Positions 35,401 to 48,324 of a stretch of DNA of 64,000 nt are shown here, one piece after another. The stretch's first letter is position 1; each line of letters opens with the position of its first letter. The DNA lies in contig CAXKVR010000105.1 in assembly GCA_964058845.1 (NCBI GenBank), positions 62,001-126,000 on the forward strand. The letters run 5' to 3'. The stretch comes from Carex sylvatica. Lineage: Eukaryota > Streptophyta > Magnoliopsida > Poales > Cyperaceae. The notes under the pieces are model-generated. The model did no database searches. It saw nothing but the letters and a program-made list of their open reading frames with translations, and was not told the DNA's origin. The position numbers and the translations under genes were made by a program.

Positions 35401-37189
35401 CATGAGAAACCCTCATTCTACAATTCTCCATGTACCAACTCAGTATTGACCCGTTTATATTTCCCAATTCTCATTCAATCAAATTAAAAAAAAGTAAAAA
35501 ACACATTGAAATATAGAAAAAAAACATGGAATTAACATTAATCAACATAGTATAATCATCATTTATCAAAATACCAAAAAATATTACAACAGAAGTGATA
35601 AAAGAAACTTTTATATATACACAAAATATGCCCTAATTCAGGACTAACAAAATAATATTTAGATCTGACTAAATATGTAAAAATGTTTTTACGAGAACGT
35701 TACAGTCACTCTTCTTTTTATCTTACTGTGTTGTTCTCACTGCTATAAAAATAAGAAAAGTGGATTAGTTTGTTTTGGATAGTGGACTATTGTTGATTAT
35801 TGGATATTTGAATATTTTAAACATTGTTTCAACACTATACAAAAAAAAATACATGTATATAAGTGCTTGATACAAATTTTGAATTGTAAATTATAAGCAA
35901 CATAAGTATAATCTTCCAGCTGCAACAAACTTGTTGGTTCATATGATGAATTTGTGCTGGTGGAAAGAAACATGTATAAAACTGTATCACATTTTAGAAA
36001 TTTGAAGTAGGCAAAACATATATAAAAAATATCACATTTTGTTGTATATAGGATGGCATTTGGTGACTAAGCTAACAACACAGTATCTAATGTACAAGTA
36101 ATTAGTATTACAAAAAGGTTTGATATTAAGAACTTGGCATACTCAGTACATACCATTCCATGATAATTAATTAACCAATTTTGCAATAAAGCATCAAAAA
36201 CCAAGAAAAATAGAAAAAGCTGAACAAACCTTGCATTTTTCTGATTTTCTACAAATTATTGTGAATTTTCAAAGTTCGGCACTTAAACACAAGTTCCAGC
36301 TCAAAAACAGGTACCAGCTTAGGCTGGTACATAATATGATCTGTACAAAAACACTAGTTCGACCCAGCTAGAAAATTTAGAAAAGAATGAAACTTAACGG
36401 AGATGTAGATCATGACTTTCTTGAATTTCAGAGACCAAGAACACCCAATTCGGAGTTATGAGCTGTTATGCACAAAAGTCACAAATTAGCTTGTCAGAAA
36501 ATTAGAAAAAAACAGTGAACAGTGGCTGGTAAATAAGTAGCAAAAGCTATAATGAAACATTCCAATGAAAACATTGATTTGTGTCAACACAAAAGGTGAA
36601 AGCATTCACTACTTCAATATGTTCTATTGCAACTCAAGATAGATGTGAACCAAATGTAGCACCGACTTCAACCAACGTTGTTTTTTCATCTATGTAGGAA
36701 AAAATTACAACAGTGGTTAGTGACATTCATATTTATGGATAGACTTTCATCTAAAATCTAATAAAAGGAACATAAAAATCTATGTATCAGTTTGATCACA
36801 ACTAAAGTGGTCATACGTGCAAATTCAACTTTTCTAGCCAAAGTTATCGATATTTAAAGTTTCTTCGAAAGCTGAACTTTAGAAATTCATAACTAACTGT
36901 AGAAAAATCCAAATAAATTGAAATTTGTGTTAATTATATGTATTTTTTAATGCTCTACATTCTGGTCTAATTACTTTTGCAATTTGGTATTTGTATCAGT
37001 CTAGACTTGTTAATTGACCAACAGAGGTCAAATGCGGCGCATGCGCTGCATCATGTGCCGCATGGGCTAATGCGGAGGCATTTTTAAAATTATATATTTT
37101 TTTTAGGGTATTAATAAAAATGATCGTTTCCTTGGATATACATATATATACACATGTGCAGTCACAGGAACTTTATTTTATTTCTTTAC
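35401..37189. other. Intergenic region, nothing recognised
   Basis: AT-rich; possibly the interior of the CACTA element whose end is at 34947. The part about 36180-36530 (CAAAGTTCGGCACTTAAACA and later text) is less AT-rich and resembles LTR or transposon filler, but no ends or domains were identified. Confidence 0.35.
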
Positions 37190-38590
37190 ATGTATATTTA
37201 TTTGGCTAAGTACAAATGTATTTATTTATTTCTTTACACGAGTCATTTTATTTAATTTTCAAATTCTCATTCTAATTATATGGTTTCATAATTTATTTAT
37301 ATCTCGAAATTTTTAGTTTACATTTTAAATTGATAATATATTTTCTAAACGCTCATTTATTTTTAATAGGTTAAATAAAATATAAATCAAAAATATAATT
37401 AAATCAGAAACTTTAAAACAATAAATTAAAAAACAGAATTTAAAAAACAGAAATTAAAAAACAGAATTTAAAAAACAGAAATTAAAAAACAGAAAAAAAA
37501 ACAGAATTTAAAAAACAGAAATAAAAAAACAGAAAAAAAACAGAATTTAAAAAACAGAAATAAATTTTAAAAAACAGAAATTAAAAAACAGAAATTAAAA
37601 AACAGAAATTAAAAAAATAAAAATTAAAAAAATAGAAATTAAAAAACAGAATTTAAGAAACAGAATTTAGAAAACAGAAATTAATACGCCCGTTTCGTCG
37701 GTTTTTTTTTTTCAAATTTTTTTTGGTTTCAAATTTTATTTCCTCTCCAATATTTTCTTTAAATACCCTTCTTCCTCTCAAAAAATTCACTCTCATTCTC
37801 TCATTCTCTCATCTCTCTCAATCTCTCATTCTCTCAATCTCAATTCTCAAATTTTATTATTCTCAATTTTTTAATTTATTGTTTAAAAAAAAATATAATT
37901 GTAAATTTAATTCATTCTACAAATTCGCAAACGGAATTACGAAGGTATCAAAATTACGAAGTTCGGCACCGCCCGCAATATTTTTCGTGAGATTTAAAGG
38001 TAACATTTATTTCATGTTAGATTAATTTATTTTTGTAGAGTACATTTAGTTTATGCTAGATTTATTGAATATTAAATAATTATATTTGTTAGATTTGTTA
38101 AATTTATTAAGTAATTATATTTGTTAGATTTGTTAGATTTATTTAGTTTACATTAGATTTGAATATGTGAAATAATTATATTTGTTTTGAATAGGTTAGA
38201 TTTTATTTTTAATATGTGAAACAAATAGATTAGTTTTAATTTTTTGAATATGTAAAGTAATTATATTTGTTTTGAATAGGTTAGATTTTATTTTTCAAAT
38301 TGTTAGATTTATTTTTAATATGTGAAAAAAATAGATTAGTTTTATATTTTTGAATATGTGAAGTAATTATATTTCATTTATTTTATTCTTTTAAAGTTTC
38401 TGATTTAATTATATTTTTTATTTATATTTTATTTAACCTATTGAAAATAAATGAACGTTTAGAAAATATATTATAGATATAAATAAATTATGAAACTATA
38501 TAATTAGAATGAGAATTTGAAAATAAAATAAAATAACTCGTGTAAGAAAAAAATAAATACATTTGTATTTAGCCGAATAAATATACAAAT
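37190..38590. mobile_element. Transposon-like element with about 200-bp inverted arms
   Basis: The left arm 37190-37418 and right arm 38391-38590 are inverted copies (GTATATTTATTTGGCTAAGT against TAGCCGAATAAATATAC; AATCAGAAACTTTAAA against TTTAAAGTTTCTGATT). Between them lie a 14-bp tandem repeat (37430-37690) and a promoter-like stretch: CTTTAAATACCC, a pyrimidine-rich leader with CTCTCATTCTCTCA repeats, then a GAGATTTAAAG/GTAACA donor-like site near 37998. This looks like the start of a deleted transposase transcription unit. No transposase is present. Confidence 0.7.
37430..37690 (+). repeat. TTAAAAAACAGAAA minisatellite
   Basis: About 18 units of 12-15 bp, variants of TTTAAAAAACAGAA, are strongly A-rich on the plus strand. 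Confidence 0.88.
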
Positions 38591-38649
38591 TTTCACATGA
38601 ATAATTTTTATATATAAGTTACAAATTTTATTTATTTATATGCACTATT

Positions 38650-38940
38650 TGATATTGAACTATTCTGATTTTAAAAATCGAATTATAAACACGTAATAAT
38701 ATTCGTACAACACCGTAAAAAAATAACAGAAAAAATAACAGAGAAAATAACAGAGAAAAAAAAAAAAAAAACGAACCGGACCGCCCTGTCCGTCAAGGGT
38801 ACCACGGGCATGAGTATAAGACGAGCAGGGCACGGATTTTAAAAAAAAATACCCGTGATACCCGTATCCGACTCCTACCCGTGCCCGACCCCGAGTATAC
38901 CCGACCCACCCAGCCCCTACCCGAGAGCAACCCTCTAGTT
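38650..38940. mobile_element. hAT-like element end, copy 1 (ACCCG-rich)
   Basis: It starts with GATTTTAAAAATCGAATTAT, then AATAACAGA repeats and an A-run, and ends with a GC-rich block of ACCCGTG/CCCGAC motifs closing at GAGAGCAACCCTCTAG. The same layout recurs at 47465-47815. The A-rich/CAG microsatellite and ACCCG repeats are typical of plant hAT element ends. The opposite end may be the element at 37190-38590, but this is not shown. Confidence 0.65.
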
Positions 38941-39479
38941 CTAATCATCATAAAACCTAATTAAAAGAGCCAACTGAATGATCATGAAGAAAACAATGTA
39001 GGTATATCACAAACTTCAGATGATAAAAAAAATTACTACTATAGAAATACCAAATGAAACAAAGTTACAATTAACTACATACCTTAAAGACCCGTTCAAT
39101 TTTAAGATCGACCATGCACAATTCAATGCGATTGTTTCCAGAAAACTTCCTGAGATCTGTACAACAATCAAGTGAACAATTCAGATCGCATGCATAGTTA
39201 TGGCGCTTTTGTAGTAGAGCAGCAGATGAGAACTCGCCAAACCCTTCATAAAATCATACTGGTACCAGTATTTAATTAGCACAAATATACCAGCTTACAA
39301 AGATAGTATACCCTTTGGTTAAATTTTCAGGGTAAACATTATACTTGATAAAATAAATAAGAGATGTGCTCCAAAAAGGAAACTCAAGAACAAAACCAAA
39401 TCAAATGCTAGTACTCTCAATAAAAGAAAGTATCAGATCTGCAGGATATCAATTGAAAGAAACACAAAAAGATAATAAA
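38941..39479. other. Intergenic spacer
   Basis: No gene or element boundary was recognised. Confidence 0.35.
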
Positions 39480-40780
39480 CAAAGAATATTATTATGAAGA
39501 CCCTCAGTAAATTGATAGTAGTTTTCAACATAAGGTCCCTGGAGATCAAATTTGAATGTCAATGGCTTCCAGTGTGGAACATAGTCAACAGTTGATTTTA
39601 TTCTTCTTTTTTGAGGGGGGAGGCGCCAGTGGGGGCTGTAAATAAGAAATTTATATCCTCTACAGTACCTTAATTGAAAAGGTGAATTTCATATATACCC
39701 CTCAAAAACCTTGAATTTACATATTTTCCCCTCTAAAATTCATAATATCATATTTACCCCTCTAAATTTCAAAATTTAACAAATTCATCCAATTTATTGC
39801 CTTCTCTATTAGAACTCATTTGAAATTTAGAACGTACCCATTTTACCCAGAGAGATGGAATATGAGTATTTACAGTAGAACTAGGGAGTTCTTAAGCTCA
39901 CCAATCTTTTAACAGAGTAGTTTAGGCTTCATGCAACAAACAACTGGCATTCTTATCGGTCTCCAGTTCTTATCCTCGTTACAACATCATTGGGCCTTCA
40001 TAACCACAAGTAAAATGTGATTTCACCAAGAAACAAAGAGAAAACCACATGAAAATATTTTGTACCAAGCTTTAACAACAATTTTGGAATTGAAAGTGTT
40101 AAATTACACTCAAGCGAATTGAAAATCAATCTTTAAAAATTTACTACATAAATAAAAAAAACCCTACATCAAATAAAAAAAAGTAAAAACTTCACAAATC
40201 TTGATACATGCAAAGGCCAAACTTCATTCAAGATATGTTAGGCCATAAAATGTGAAGTCAACTTTCAAAAAAAGCTTCATAGAAGTTCTTAATAAAAAAA
40301 AGGCATCAGAGAGAATCTCATAGAAATCAAGTCTCATCCTTTCTTAATATGCAAAATGCAGTGCAGATTTTATCATATTTTCCTATTCACTTGAATCTCA
40401 CTAAAAAAAAATTAATATTGTTGTACAACAATATTAGCTAAATTTTAAGAGGAAAAATTTACTAATACAAGGCAAGGAAAAAAGATAACAATTAAAATGT
40501 AAAAAAGAAGTATCATTTTTTTTCTTTGGCACATTAGCAAAAACCATTTTTTTGTCCTCTTAAAATTACTCTACGCAAACAATAACTGCAAATTTGATAG
40601 TGTTTCACTAATAAAGGAGAATCAAAACAAGAAAGCACAAATGCTATACTGTAATTAATCACAAATAAAAAGACAATGCGGCAGAGCAATAGATGCAAAT
40701 CTTATAATTACACAAGTTTAAAAAACTGTTCAGAAGAGAGTGAACAATATAATCAACAAGGGTAGACACACAAACATCAA
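39480..40780. repeat. Repeated module, most diverged copy (unit 0)
   Basis: It contains GAAGACCCTCAGTAA at about 39498, TCTTGATACATGCAAA at about 40200 and GGCATCAGAGAGA at about 40302. The same landmarks appear, in the same relative order, in the better-conserved units at 40781-43325 and 43449-45290. No protein was recognised. Confidence 0.5.
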
Positions 40781-43325
40781 AATTCTGGAAAACTATGTTA
40801 CTGAGGGGAAAAATAACCAGAAAAATAAATGAAATTTGGACCTTCAGAATGTTCATAAATGTGTTTATACTATTCTTTCAACATGCCAGAGTCACTGGAG
40901 CCCAAACATATAATATAATGTGCAAATCAACCATGTCATATAGAACTTTGGTTCGGTTGCAATGCTAAATCGGATCGGTTCGGTTTTATTTTTTAAACCG
41001 AATTATAACTTTGGTTTGCCTAGTTCGAACACCCCTATAATCCTGTATATAATGTGTAAATCAACCATGTCAGAAAAAATCCAGAGTGGCAACCCCACGC
41101 ATGGCTAGGACCCAAAACATATATTCCCAGTGCAATACCTAACTGAGTAAAATGAGATCTGAATCGTCAGTTTTAATCTAGCATGAATCTCAAAACAAAC
41201 CCCCTATATCTAATAGGCACTGAATTCCAATCACTAGGCTAGGAGCTCATTGTACTCAGTCTGGTACCTGGGGGGACACAGATTCTTACTTAGTGGTATT
41301 CCGTATCCCCTCAGGTATCGTACTCCCACAATTACGAGAGAACGGTCTTTGGATTTAGTCCCAGCCGGGCCAAAAGTAATTTGGTGCCTATGGTAGATAT
41401 AGGAAATCCATTTTGAGATTCGTGCCAGAATTAAAGAACATTCTGGATTTAGTCACTGTACCCTCCGATACCTGAGGGGATCCAAATTCTCCTTACCGGG
41501 GGCATCCAAATCCATTAGTGCATATCCTCTGAGATATCTCACCTTTCGCATCACTGACGTATACGGTTTCTATTAGGGAATAACGCAGGGGCCAGTACTG
41601 TGTTCTTTGAGATTCGTGCAAAACGTATTTGAATGGTTGAGATTTTCCAAAAAAAAAACACTCATAAAGTTTGAGAGAATCTGAATTCCGAATTCATATC
41701 CTCTTCATTAACACACTGATTTAGTTTAGATCTGATCCGTCCATTACATGTTAGCACAAATCTTAAAGTCCCCTGTTCATTGCAGTCATGGGCCGAATTG
41801 GCTTGGATTTTGATCAGACAGTCCTGAGCTAAACTCAAAAGGTGCATTAATGCAGAATTCGACCCAAGGTGGAATGCATGGGGTCCCTTTAATATTCGTG
41901 CCAAAGCAGATTAGACTGTCCGGATCCAAACTCAAATATACTCACTCTTGTATATATCAATCTATCAATCTATCAATCGATCCATAGAACATTATATATT
42001 GGGCTTCAACAGTCACATGGATTTGAGATATTCTTTTACCATATCATTTCATCATCAGGCCAGTAATTTAGAATAAAAGAATAACAAACATTTAATAAAG
42101 GCAACAGATGTAGTGCAGCATCAAGCCATCAACCCAACAAGGCAACAACAATGCAAAAGTAAAAAGTAGACATAAGAAGTCAAGCAATAATATAGAGAAA
42201 TCATCATAGTGCAATCTGATAATTCGCACAATTTAATGCATTATTGACATCCAAAGGGTCAAATTTAGCGAAAAGGGAAATGAAATGTAGTCAATCATAA
42301 CAGAATGAAATTCAATGAATACAAGGGACAATTTGCAGCTACAAAAATCAGCACGCAATAAAACATGAAGTATAAAATGCATAGTGAAGACCCTCAGTAA
42401 GTATAATAACTTATTTTTCAACACACTGTTCTCTGGGGCCCATATAAAAAATGTACATGTCTCACATGCAACAAGCATCAGGTCCATATCCTCCGAGTTA
42501 TCCCAACTTTTCAGTTGATGTCAAAAGTGGGGCTGAAAAGTATTTTTGAGGCCTATTTAGATGCACATGCAATATTAATATAAAATCTTTCGCTTTAAGA
42601 TTCGTGCTGAACTGTTCAGATTTTGTACAGATTAACTCAAAATTTGAGATATCTTAGGGATGCGAATTCACAGGAACCAGATATAAATAACTGAAGCAAT
42701 TCAAAAATTCAACCAAACATATCCATTTAAACCGAAAAACCGAACCATTTAATCCAAACTTTTTTGGATTGGTTGAAAACCAAATAAACTGGACCCAATG
42801 AACAACCCTAATTGACGGTCAGGATCCAAACTCAAAATTTAAGGTACCTTAGGTGATATGAATTCCATGCACACACAAGCAGCGACGGAGAAGGAGAAGA
42901 GGAGAGAAGAATAGGAATTAACATGCCATAAACCCTTAACCCAAAACCCTCAAGCCAAAATTCATGTACATTCTTATTGGGCTTCGACAGAGAACATCAT
43001 TTCAGATCTCTGTTCTTATACTTACTAAACATCATTAGGTCTTCATCACAATAAATAAATTGCACTTTTTAAGCCAAAACAACAGATTAAATACTTCACT
43101 GTGTAGCAGATGCTGTATCAAAAAGAAAAAAAAAATTTAATAATTTATCAAGGGAAGATCAAATAGCAAATTCAAAAGCAGTTTGAAGAAATTGATTAAA
43201 GAAAACAGATAAAGCATCAGAGAGATTCCCAATTAGACCAAGTCTTCATCCCATTTTGGAAATTCAAAAAGGAGTACAGATTTCCCTGTCTACATTATCG
43301 TCATCACTTGCAAAGATCAAAATCA
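40781..43325. repeat. Repeated module, unit 1
   Basis: It shares with unit 2 (43449-45290), in order: CAGAAAAATAAATGAAATTT; ATGCCAGAGTCACTGGAGCC; AATTTAGAATAAAAGAATAA; GAAGACCCTCAGTAAG and CACACTGTTCTCTGGGGCCC; AAACCCTTAACCCAAAACCC; AAAGAAAACAGATAAAGC; and AAATTCAAAAAGGAGTACAG. The unit is interrupted by GGTACC/GGATCC-rich MITE-like copies (about 41265-41490 and 41640-41950). No coding sequence was recognised. The module may be a duplicated non-coding or pseudogenised transcription unit. Confidence 0.7.
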
Positions 43326-43448
43326 AGCTCTAAAACTTGCTTGAGAAATGAAAACCCTGCATCACATTTTAATAACAAAACTAAATTCAAACTATACAAA
43401 TCTTGATACATGCAAAAACCAAACATATATTCCCTATTGAGGAGATGT

Positions 43449-45290
43449 ATGTTACTTAGGGGGTAAATCAGAAAAATAAATGAAATTTAGGTCTTCAGAC
43501 TGTTCATAAATGTGTTTATACTGTTTCAGCATGCCAAAGTCACTGGAGCCCAAATATATAATGTGTAAATCAACCATGTCAGAAAAAAAATCTAGAGTGG
43601 TAACCCCACGCATGGCAAATTCACATCCTCTGAGATATCTCAAACTTTGAATAGGCAGCAACAAAACATATATGAGTGAGGCTAAGGTACTATGCATAGC
43701 GCAGATTGGTCTGTACTACAGATCAATATTATCGTATTCAAAGTCTAAAAAATCGATCTGAACCATTCAACATGAATTTCATATGAAAATTTACTTGCAG
43801 ACAAAAAATTTACATTTTTTATAAAAAATTTACTATTTTTTTAGATATGTAGAAAATCACAACTTTTGAATGGTCTAGAATCTTTAGATCAAATGATTTT
43901 CTACCCCTCTTCTCCTCCTCCTATCTATCCATCCATCCAACAACATTATATATTGGGCTCAACACTGACATGGAATTTAAGATATTCTTTTACCACATCT
44001 TTTCATCATCAGGCCAATAATTTAGAATAAAAGAATAAAAAATATTTAGTAAAGGCAACAGTTGTAGAGCAATATCAAATCATCAACCCAACAAGACAAT
44101 AACAATGCATAGTAAAAGCTAGAAAAAAACAATCAATCAATAGCAGCATTTAAAAAGCAAAGAAAAGTAGTGCAATCTGATAATTCGCACAATTAAACCC
44201 ATTACTGGCATCATAAGAGTCAAATTTAATGAAAAGTGAAATGAAATGTAGTCGAGCAAAACAGAAAGAAATTCAAGGGAAAGTTTGCAGCTACAAAAAT
44301 CAGCAGGCAATAAAAACGAAGTAATGAAGTACATAATGCATTGTGAAGACCCTCAGTAAGCATCATTACTTATTTTTCAACACACTGTTCTCTGGGGCCC
44401 ATATAAAAATGTGCATGGCTCACATGCAACAAGCAACAAGCTTCTACAGCCTTTTATGGCAGCAGATGTGTACTCCGACGTGTTTGTTTTCTCTCCAACT
44501 GTAGGGTCATTTTCGAAATTTTTAAAATACAAGGGTATATTTGTAATTTCCTTTTTTTTAGGATAAATAAAAATTTCGGCAAATACACACAGAATCCGGA
44601 TCCCTCAGGTACCGTACTCATACAATGAGGAAAGAACGGTCTGGATTTAGTCCAACCGAGCCAAAACAAAGTCAGTGCCTGTTGTAGATATAGAGGGTCA
44701 GTTTTGAGATTCGTGCCAAAGTTAAAGAACGGTCTGGATTTCCTAATTGTACCCTCACGTAACCTGGGGGATCCGAATTCCACACTTGCACACAGAGTCC
44801 AGATCCCCTGATGCAACTCAAAGCAGATCGGACAGTCAGGATGCAAACTGAAAATTGGAGGTACCTTAGGTAATATGAATTTCATGCCCACATAAACCCT
44901 TAACCCAAAACCCTAAAGCCGAAATTGATGTACATCCTTATCGGGCTTCAACAGAGAACATCATTTTCAGATCTCCATTCTTTTACTTATTAAACATCAT
45001 TAGGTCTTCATCACAATAAATGCAATACATTTTTAAACAAAAACAAACACCGAAAAGAGCATGCAATAAACAACAGGTTATATAATGTTGTATCAACAAG
45101 AATAAGAAGAATTTATCATGCGAAGATCATATAGAAAATTCAAAAGTGGCTTGTGGAAAATAATTAAAGAAAACAGATAAAGCGTGAGAGAGATCCCAAT
45201 CAGACCAAGGTCTTCATCCCTTTATGGAAATTCAAAAAGGAGTACAGAATCCCAGTCTACATTCTCTTCATCACTTGCATGACCTCATCA
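43449..45290. repeat. Repeated module, unit 2
   Basis: Same landmarks as unit 1, clearly alignable over most of its length, though shorter. It carries its own insertions: a half foldback element at 43675-43906 and a GGTACC/GGATCC-type MITE at about 44590-44790. Confidence 0.7.
43675..43906. mobile_element. Half copy of the array-type foldback element
   Basis: The tip GAGTGAGGCTAAGGTACTAT, then AAATCGATCTGAACCATTCA and a loop region with GAAAATCACAACTTTTGAAT and ATCAAATGATTTTCTACC, match the left arm and loop of array element A. The right arm is absent. Confidence 0.7.
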
Positions 45291-46633
45291 AACAAAATCC
45301 CTTGAAATTTATTAATATTAATTAATAAATTCACAATATCACAAAATAAAAGCTTCAGTTTTTACTGAAATTTTCTTTATCAGAAGCTTGTTAAAGAACA
45401 AAAAAAATAGCATGAAATATAGAAGAGATCAAACAGCGACTTTTAGGCGATGGCGCTAAAATAAATTCGAACACAAGAGAAGGAGATTTCATGTTCATCT
45501 AGGAAAGAAAGAAATATACTAAAGACGAGATGTAATACCTGAGACAGTGGTGGGGGGAGAGCACCTTTGTTTAGGCCCTCCTTTTGCAATTGTGCCTTAA
45601 TATAGTCCCAGTTTACCTTATATACAAATAAAATGAAAAAAAAGTTGATGAAAAAATTTGGAAAACAGACCACAACAAGGCTCAGTGCATTGTCTATTCT
45701 CACATGATGACAGTAAATAAAGTTTATTTTTATATATGCACTTAAAAGTATCAGAAATGCTTACTGCCTTAATTGAAACATTCATGGTAAATTGAGTTTA
45801 ACTTGGCATTGGATTTTATTTAAAGATTTACATGACAAGTGATGGTAGTAAATTGAGGCTTTATTTTGATTAAACAAAGGCAATCCAGCAAACTTGATTT
45901 AATTTAACCTAATAATAGGATAGCCAGAGACTTCCAATTAGTTGCAACGATGGGTTAAAATCAGGCTTTAGTAAGGGACATGGTACCATTCATTTTCAAC
46001 ACAGTAAACCTTGAGTTTTACCTTTGTCAAGACTACATACTTAACTAGCTTAGGTCTGTGAACCAACACATCTGAATCAAAAGGGCTCAAAGAATTAGAT
46101 CCCAGCTCAGAATTTAATTTGAATCAAAAGGTGTTATCAGACGCACCGTGTAAAGGAGGTTTCCAAATAGCCTTATCACACATCTCTACATCAACCTGAT
46201 AGAGAATAGTTGAAGAAATTGGAACCACTATGTATTGTAAACCACCTTATTATTTAAATGTGTTTATCTAATTTCAGGTCAAATAGACAAAATTTCCGAC
46301 CCAAACTCTTAACTAGAACAATTGTGTGCTCGTGAGAAATTCAATTCACTCTGAAAGTAATACAAATGGACAGATTCAGAGGGTTGTAGTTGCACAAAAC
46401 TACAAACCTAAGTTGTATGACTAACCTAAAGCGACTAAGTCTGGAAAGTAAACCTCAAGCACAAATTTATCACCGACGGAGATCACCAAGAGAGAGACAA
46501 CGAATTCATTATCCCATCAAAAGGGCCCAAAGAGGAGAACAACGCGCGAAAAGGAGATCTAATCCCTGAGACAGCGGCGGAGGGAGAGCACCTTTGTTCA
46601 GTAGGGGTTTCTCTGCGCAAGCGCATGACGTCT
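45291..46633. other. Intergenic region with a duplicated exon-like block
   Basis: On the minus strand the block AAAGGTGCTCTCCCCCCACC...CTGTCTCAG occurs at about 45536-45575 (followed by GTATTAC, a possible splice donor) and again at about 46565-46605. The first copy lies in a short open stretch reading VNWDYIKAQLQKEGLNKGAL. I do not recognise it. It may be the 5' end of the duplicated unit described at 39.5-45.3 kb. Confidence 0.4.
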
Positions 46634-46850
46634 GGGAATGAAATCTGCTGCGATCCGAATTTGATGAACAGTACACTTGTACTGAAATCTCTGCTTTTTC
46701 AAATCTAACCGTTTAATTTTTTTGTGCACGTATCTCCAAATAGATAATTTTTCTGTGCACGCATCTTAAAATAAATCAACAGTTAGATTTGAAAAACCAT
46801 AAATTTCAGGGTACTATTCATTAAATTCGGATAACAGCAGATTTGTTTCC
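46634..46850. mobile_element. MULE-type MITE, second copy of the 10651 family
   Basis: The terminal repeats GGAATGAAATCTGCTGCGAT and CAGCAGATTTGTTTCC match the element at 10651-10840. The flanking sequences ATGACGTCT (46625-46633) and ATGAGGTCT (46851-46859) agree at 8 of 9 positions, consistent with a 9-bp TSD. Confidence 0.85.
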
Positions 46851-47013
46851 ATGAGGTCTGTGGAGATCCCAATCAAAGAAATGGAGAGACCGAGAGATCC
46901 TCGAATGATTTTGGGCCTTACGGCCTGTCTAAGCCTAACACATCACGGCCCCTTAAACCAATAAAAAAAAAATTACAGAGTTCCAATCATTTCAATTTTT
47001 TTTGCATCCATTA

Positions 47014-47225
47014 GGGGTGTAAACGGATACGGATAATTCGCTTCGTATTTAAAAATTATCGGAATTTGGATTAAACAGATACGGATAATTACAGATATAG
47101 ATACGAATAATTTTTACATATGGTGAAAAATTGACAGATACGGATACAGATAATTTTATGAAGGTGAATATCTGTATCCGTGTCTGCAATTATCCAAATC
47201 CGAAATTACTTCCATCCAGTTTTGA
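47014..47225. mobile_element. Partial hAT-like element (GGATACGGATA-rich)
   Basis: It begins TAGGGGTGTAAACGGATACG, like the ends at 20207 and 55696, and continues with GATACGGATAATT and its complements. A mirrored right end was not found. Confidence 0.6.
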
Positions 47226-47464
47226 CTTTATTGTTCTGGATAAAAAAATTTATATATTATCTCATATTCATTTCAGTCTTGATTGTGGTATAAATGATAA
47301 TACGGTATGGTTTTCAATTTAATCTTTTTTTCGCTGGTGATAGTGCTATAATAACGCAATTTTTTTTTCTTTTTACCTCCATTTCTTCACTCTCCATTAT
47401 TTTCTAATCAAGACTTTAGTCCATGAATGTAGTATGCTTGTAGTATGCTTTTAATCTCTGTTAA

Positions 47465-47815
47465 ATTGATTTTAAAAGTCAAACTATAAACACGTAATGA
47501 TATTCGTACAACAGCGTAAAAAAATAACAGAAAAAAACAGAAAAAAAAAAAACAGAGAAAAAAAAACAGAGAAAAAAAACAGAGAAAAAAAAACAAAGGA
47601 AAAAAAAAAGACCGGGTACCCGGACCGCCCTGCCCGTCAAGGGTACCGCGGGCACGGATATAAAACGGGCAGGGCACGGGTTTTGAAAAAAATACCCGTG
47701 ATACCCGGCCCGTGGTACCCGTATACCCGTGATATCCGTACCCGACCCGTACCCGTGCCCAACCCCAGATATATCCGGACCGCCCGGCCTGTACCCGTTA
47801 GCAAAACTCTATGTA
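47465..47815. mobile_element. hAT-like element end, copy 2 (ACCCG-rich)
   Basis: It matches 38650-38940 in layout: AAACACGTAATGATATTCGT, an A-rich CAGAG repeat, then ACCCGTG/GGTACC-rich DNA closing at CCCGTTAGCAAAACTCTA. The A-rich microsatellite (47517-47610) is longer here than in copy 1. Confidence 0.65.
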
Positions 47816-48324
47816 TAGGCACCGAATTTACTTCTGTCTGGCTGGGAGTATTGTACTCAATACAATATCTGACCTCACGTTTGATTGTGGAATAAAAAGA
47901 TTTAATTCTCGTTATTTCATCAAATGAGTATTATTTGAATCGGACTAAAATGATATAAGTCAATCTTTAGGCTGACCTAAATTAAATCACTTCACATGAT
48001 AATTTAATTTTATTTCACATTGTGATTTAACTCGAATGATTATAATAATATATTATTAGTATATAATTATATAATTAATGTATTATTAGTATGTTAAATA
48101 ATTATTAATAATTATATAATTATTATGTTATATTGTTAATGTATTAAATAATTATTATAATATATTATAGTTATTATTAATATATTAAATAATTTTTACA
48201 ATAATATTATATAATTATATAATTATTAAGTTATATTGTTGATATATTAAATAAGAGATTATTATTTAATGATTGTATAATTTAATTATGTTATTTAATG
48301 ATATATAAATTATACAATCAATTA
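47816..48324. repeat. Spacer with a low-complexity AT tract
   Basis: From about 48030 to 48315 the sequence is almost entirely A/T, with repeated AATTATTATAATATATTA and TTATATAATTATTA phrases. No gene. Confidence 0.6.

Noticed and set aside
35120..35487. Overlapping 60-88 residue open frames on both strands
   Set aside because: They lie wholly within CACTA subterminal repeats; the apparent peptide repetition comes from the DNA motif.
37723..38025. 100-residue open frame within the long inverted-repeat element
   Set aside because: It consists of the pyrimidine-rich leader and A-run and resembles no protein. It is treated as a 5' UTR remnant.
42930..42960. Interstitial telomere repeat
   Set aside because: AAACCCTTAACCCAAAACCC occurs as single degenerate copies within duplicated modules, with no tandem TTTAGGG array; it is at most a telo-box.
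45443..45703. Small minus-strand gene with VNWDYIKAQLQ segment
   Set aside because: There are possible splice sites, but I found no recognisable family and no adjoining exon. It is kept only as a note in the intergenic entry.
47408..47895. Lys/Glu-rich and Phe-rich open frames
   Set aside because: They are translations of the A-rich CAGAG microsatellite and ACCCG repeats of a hAT-like end.
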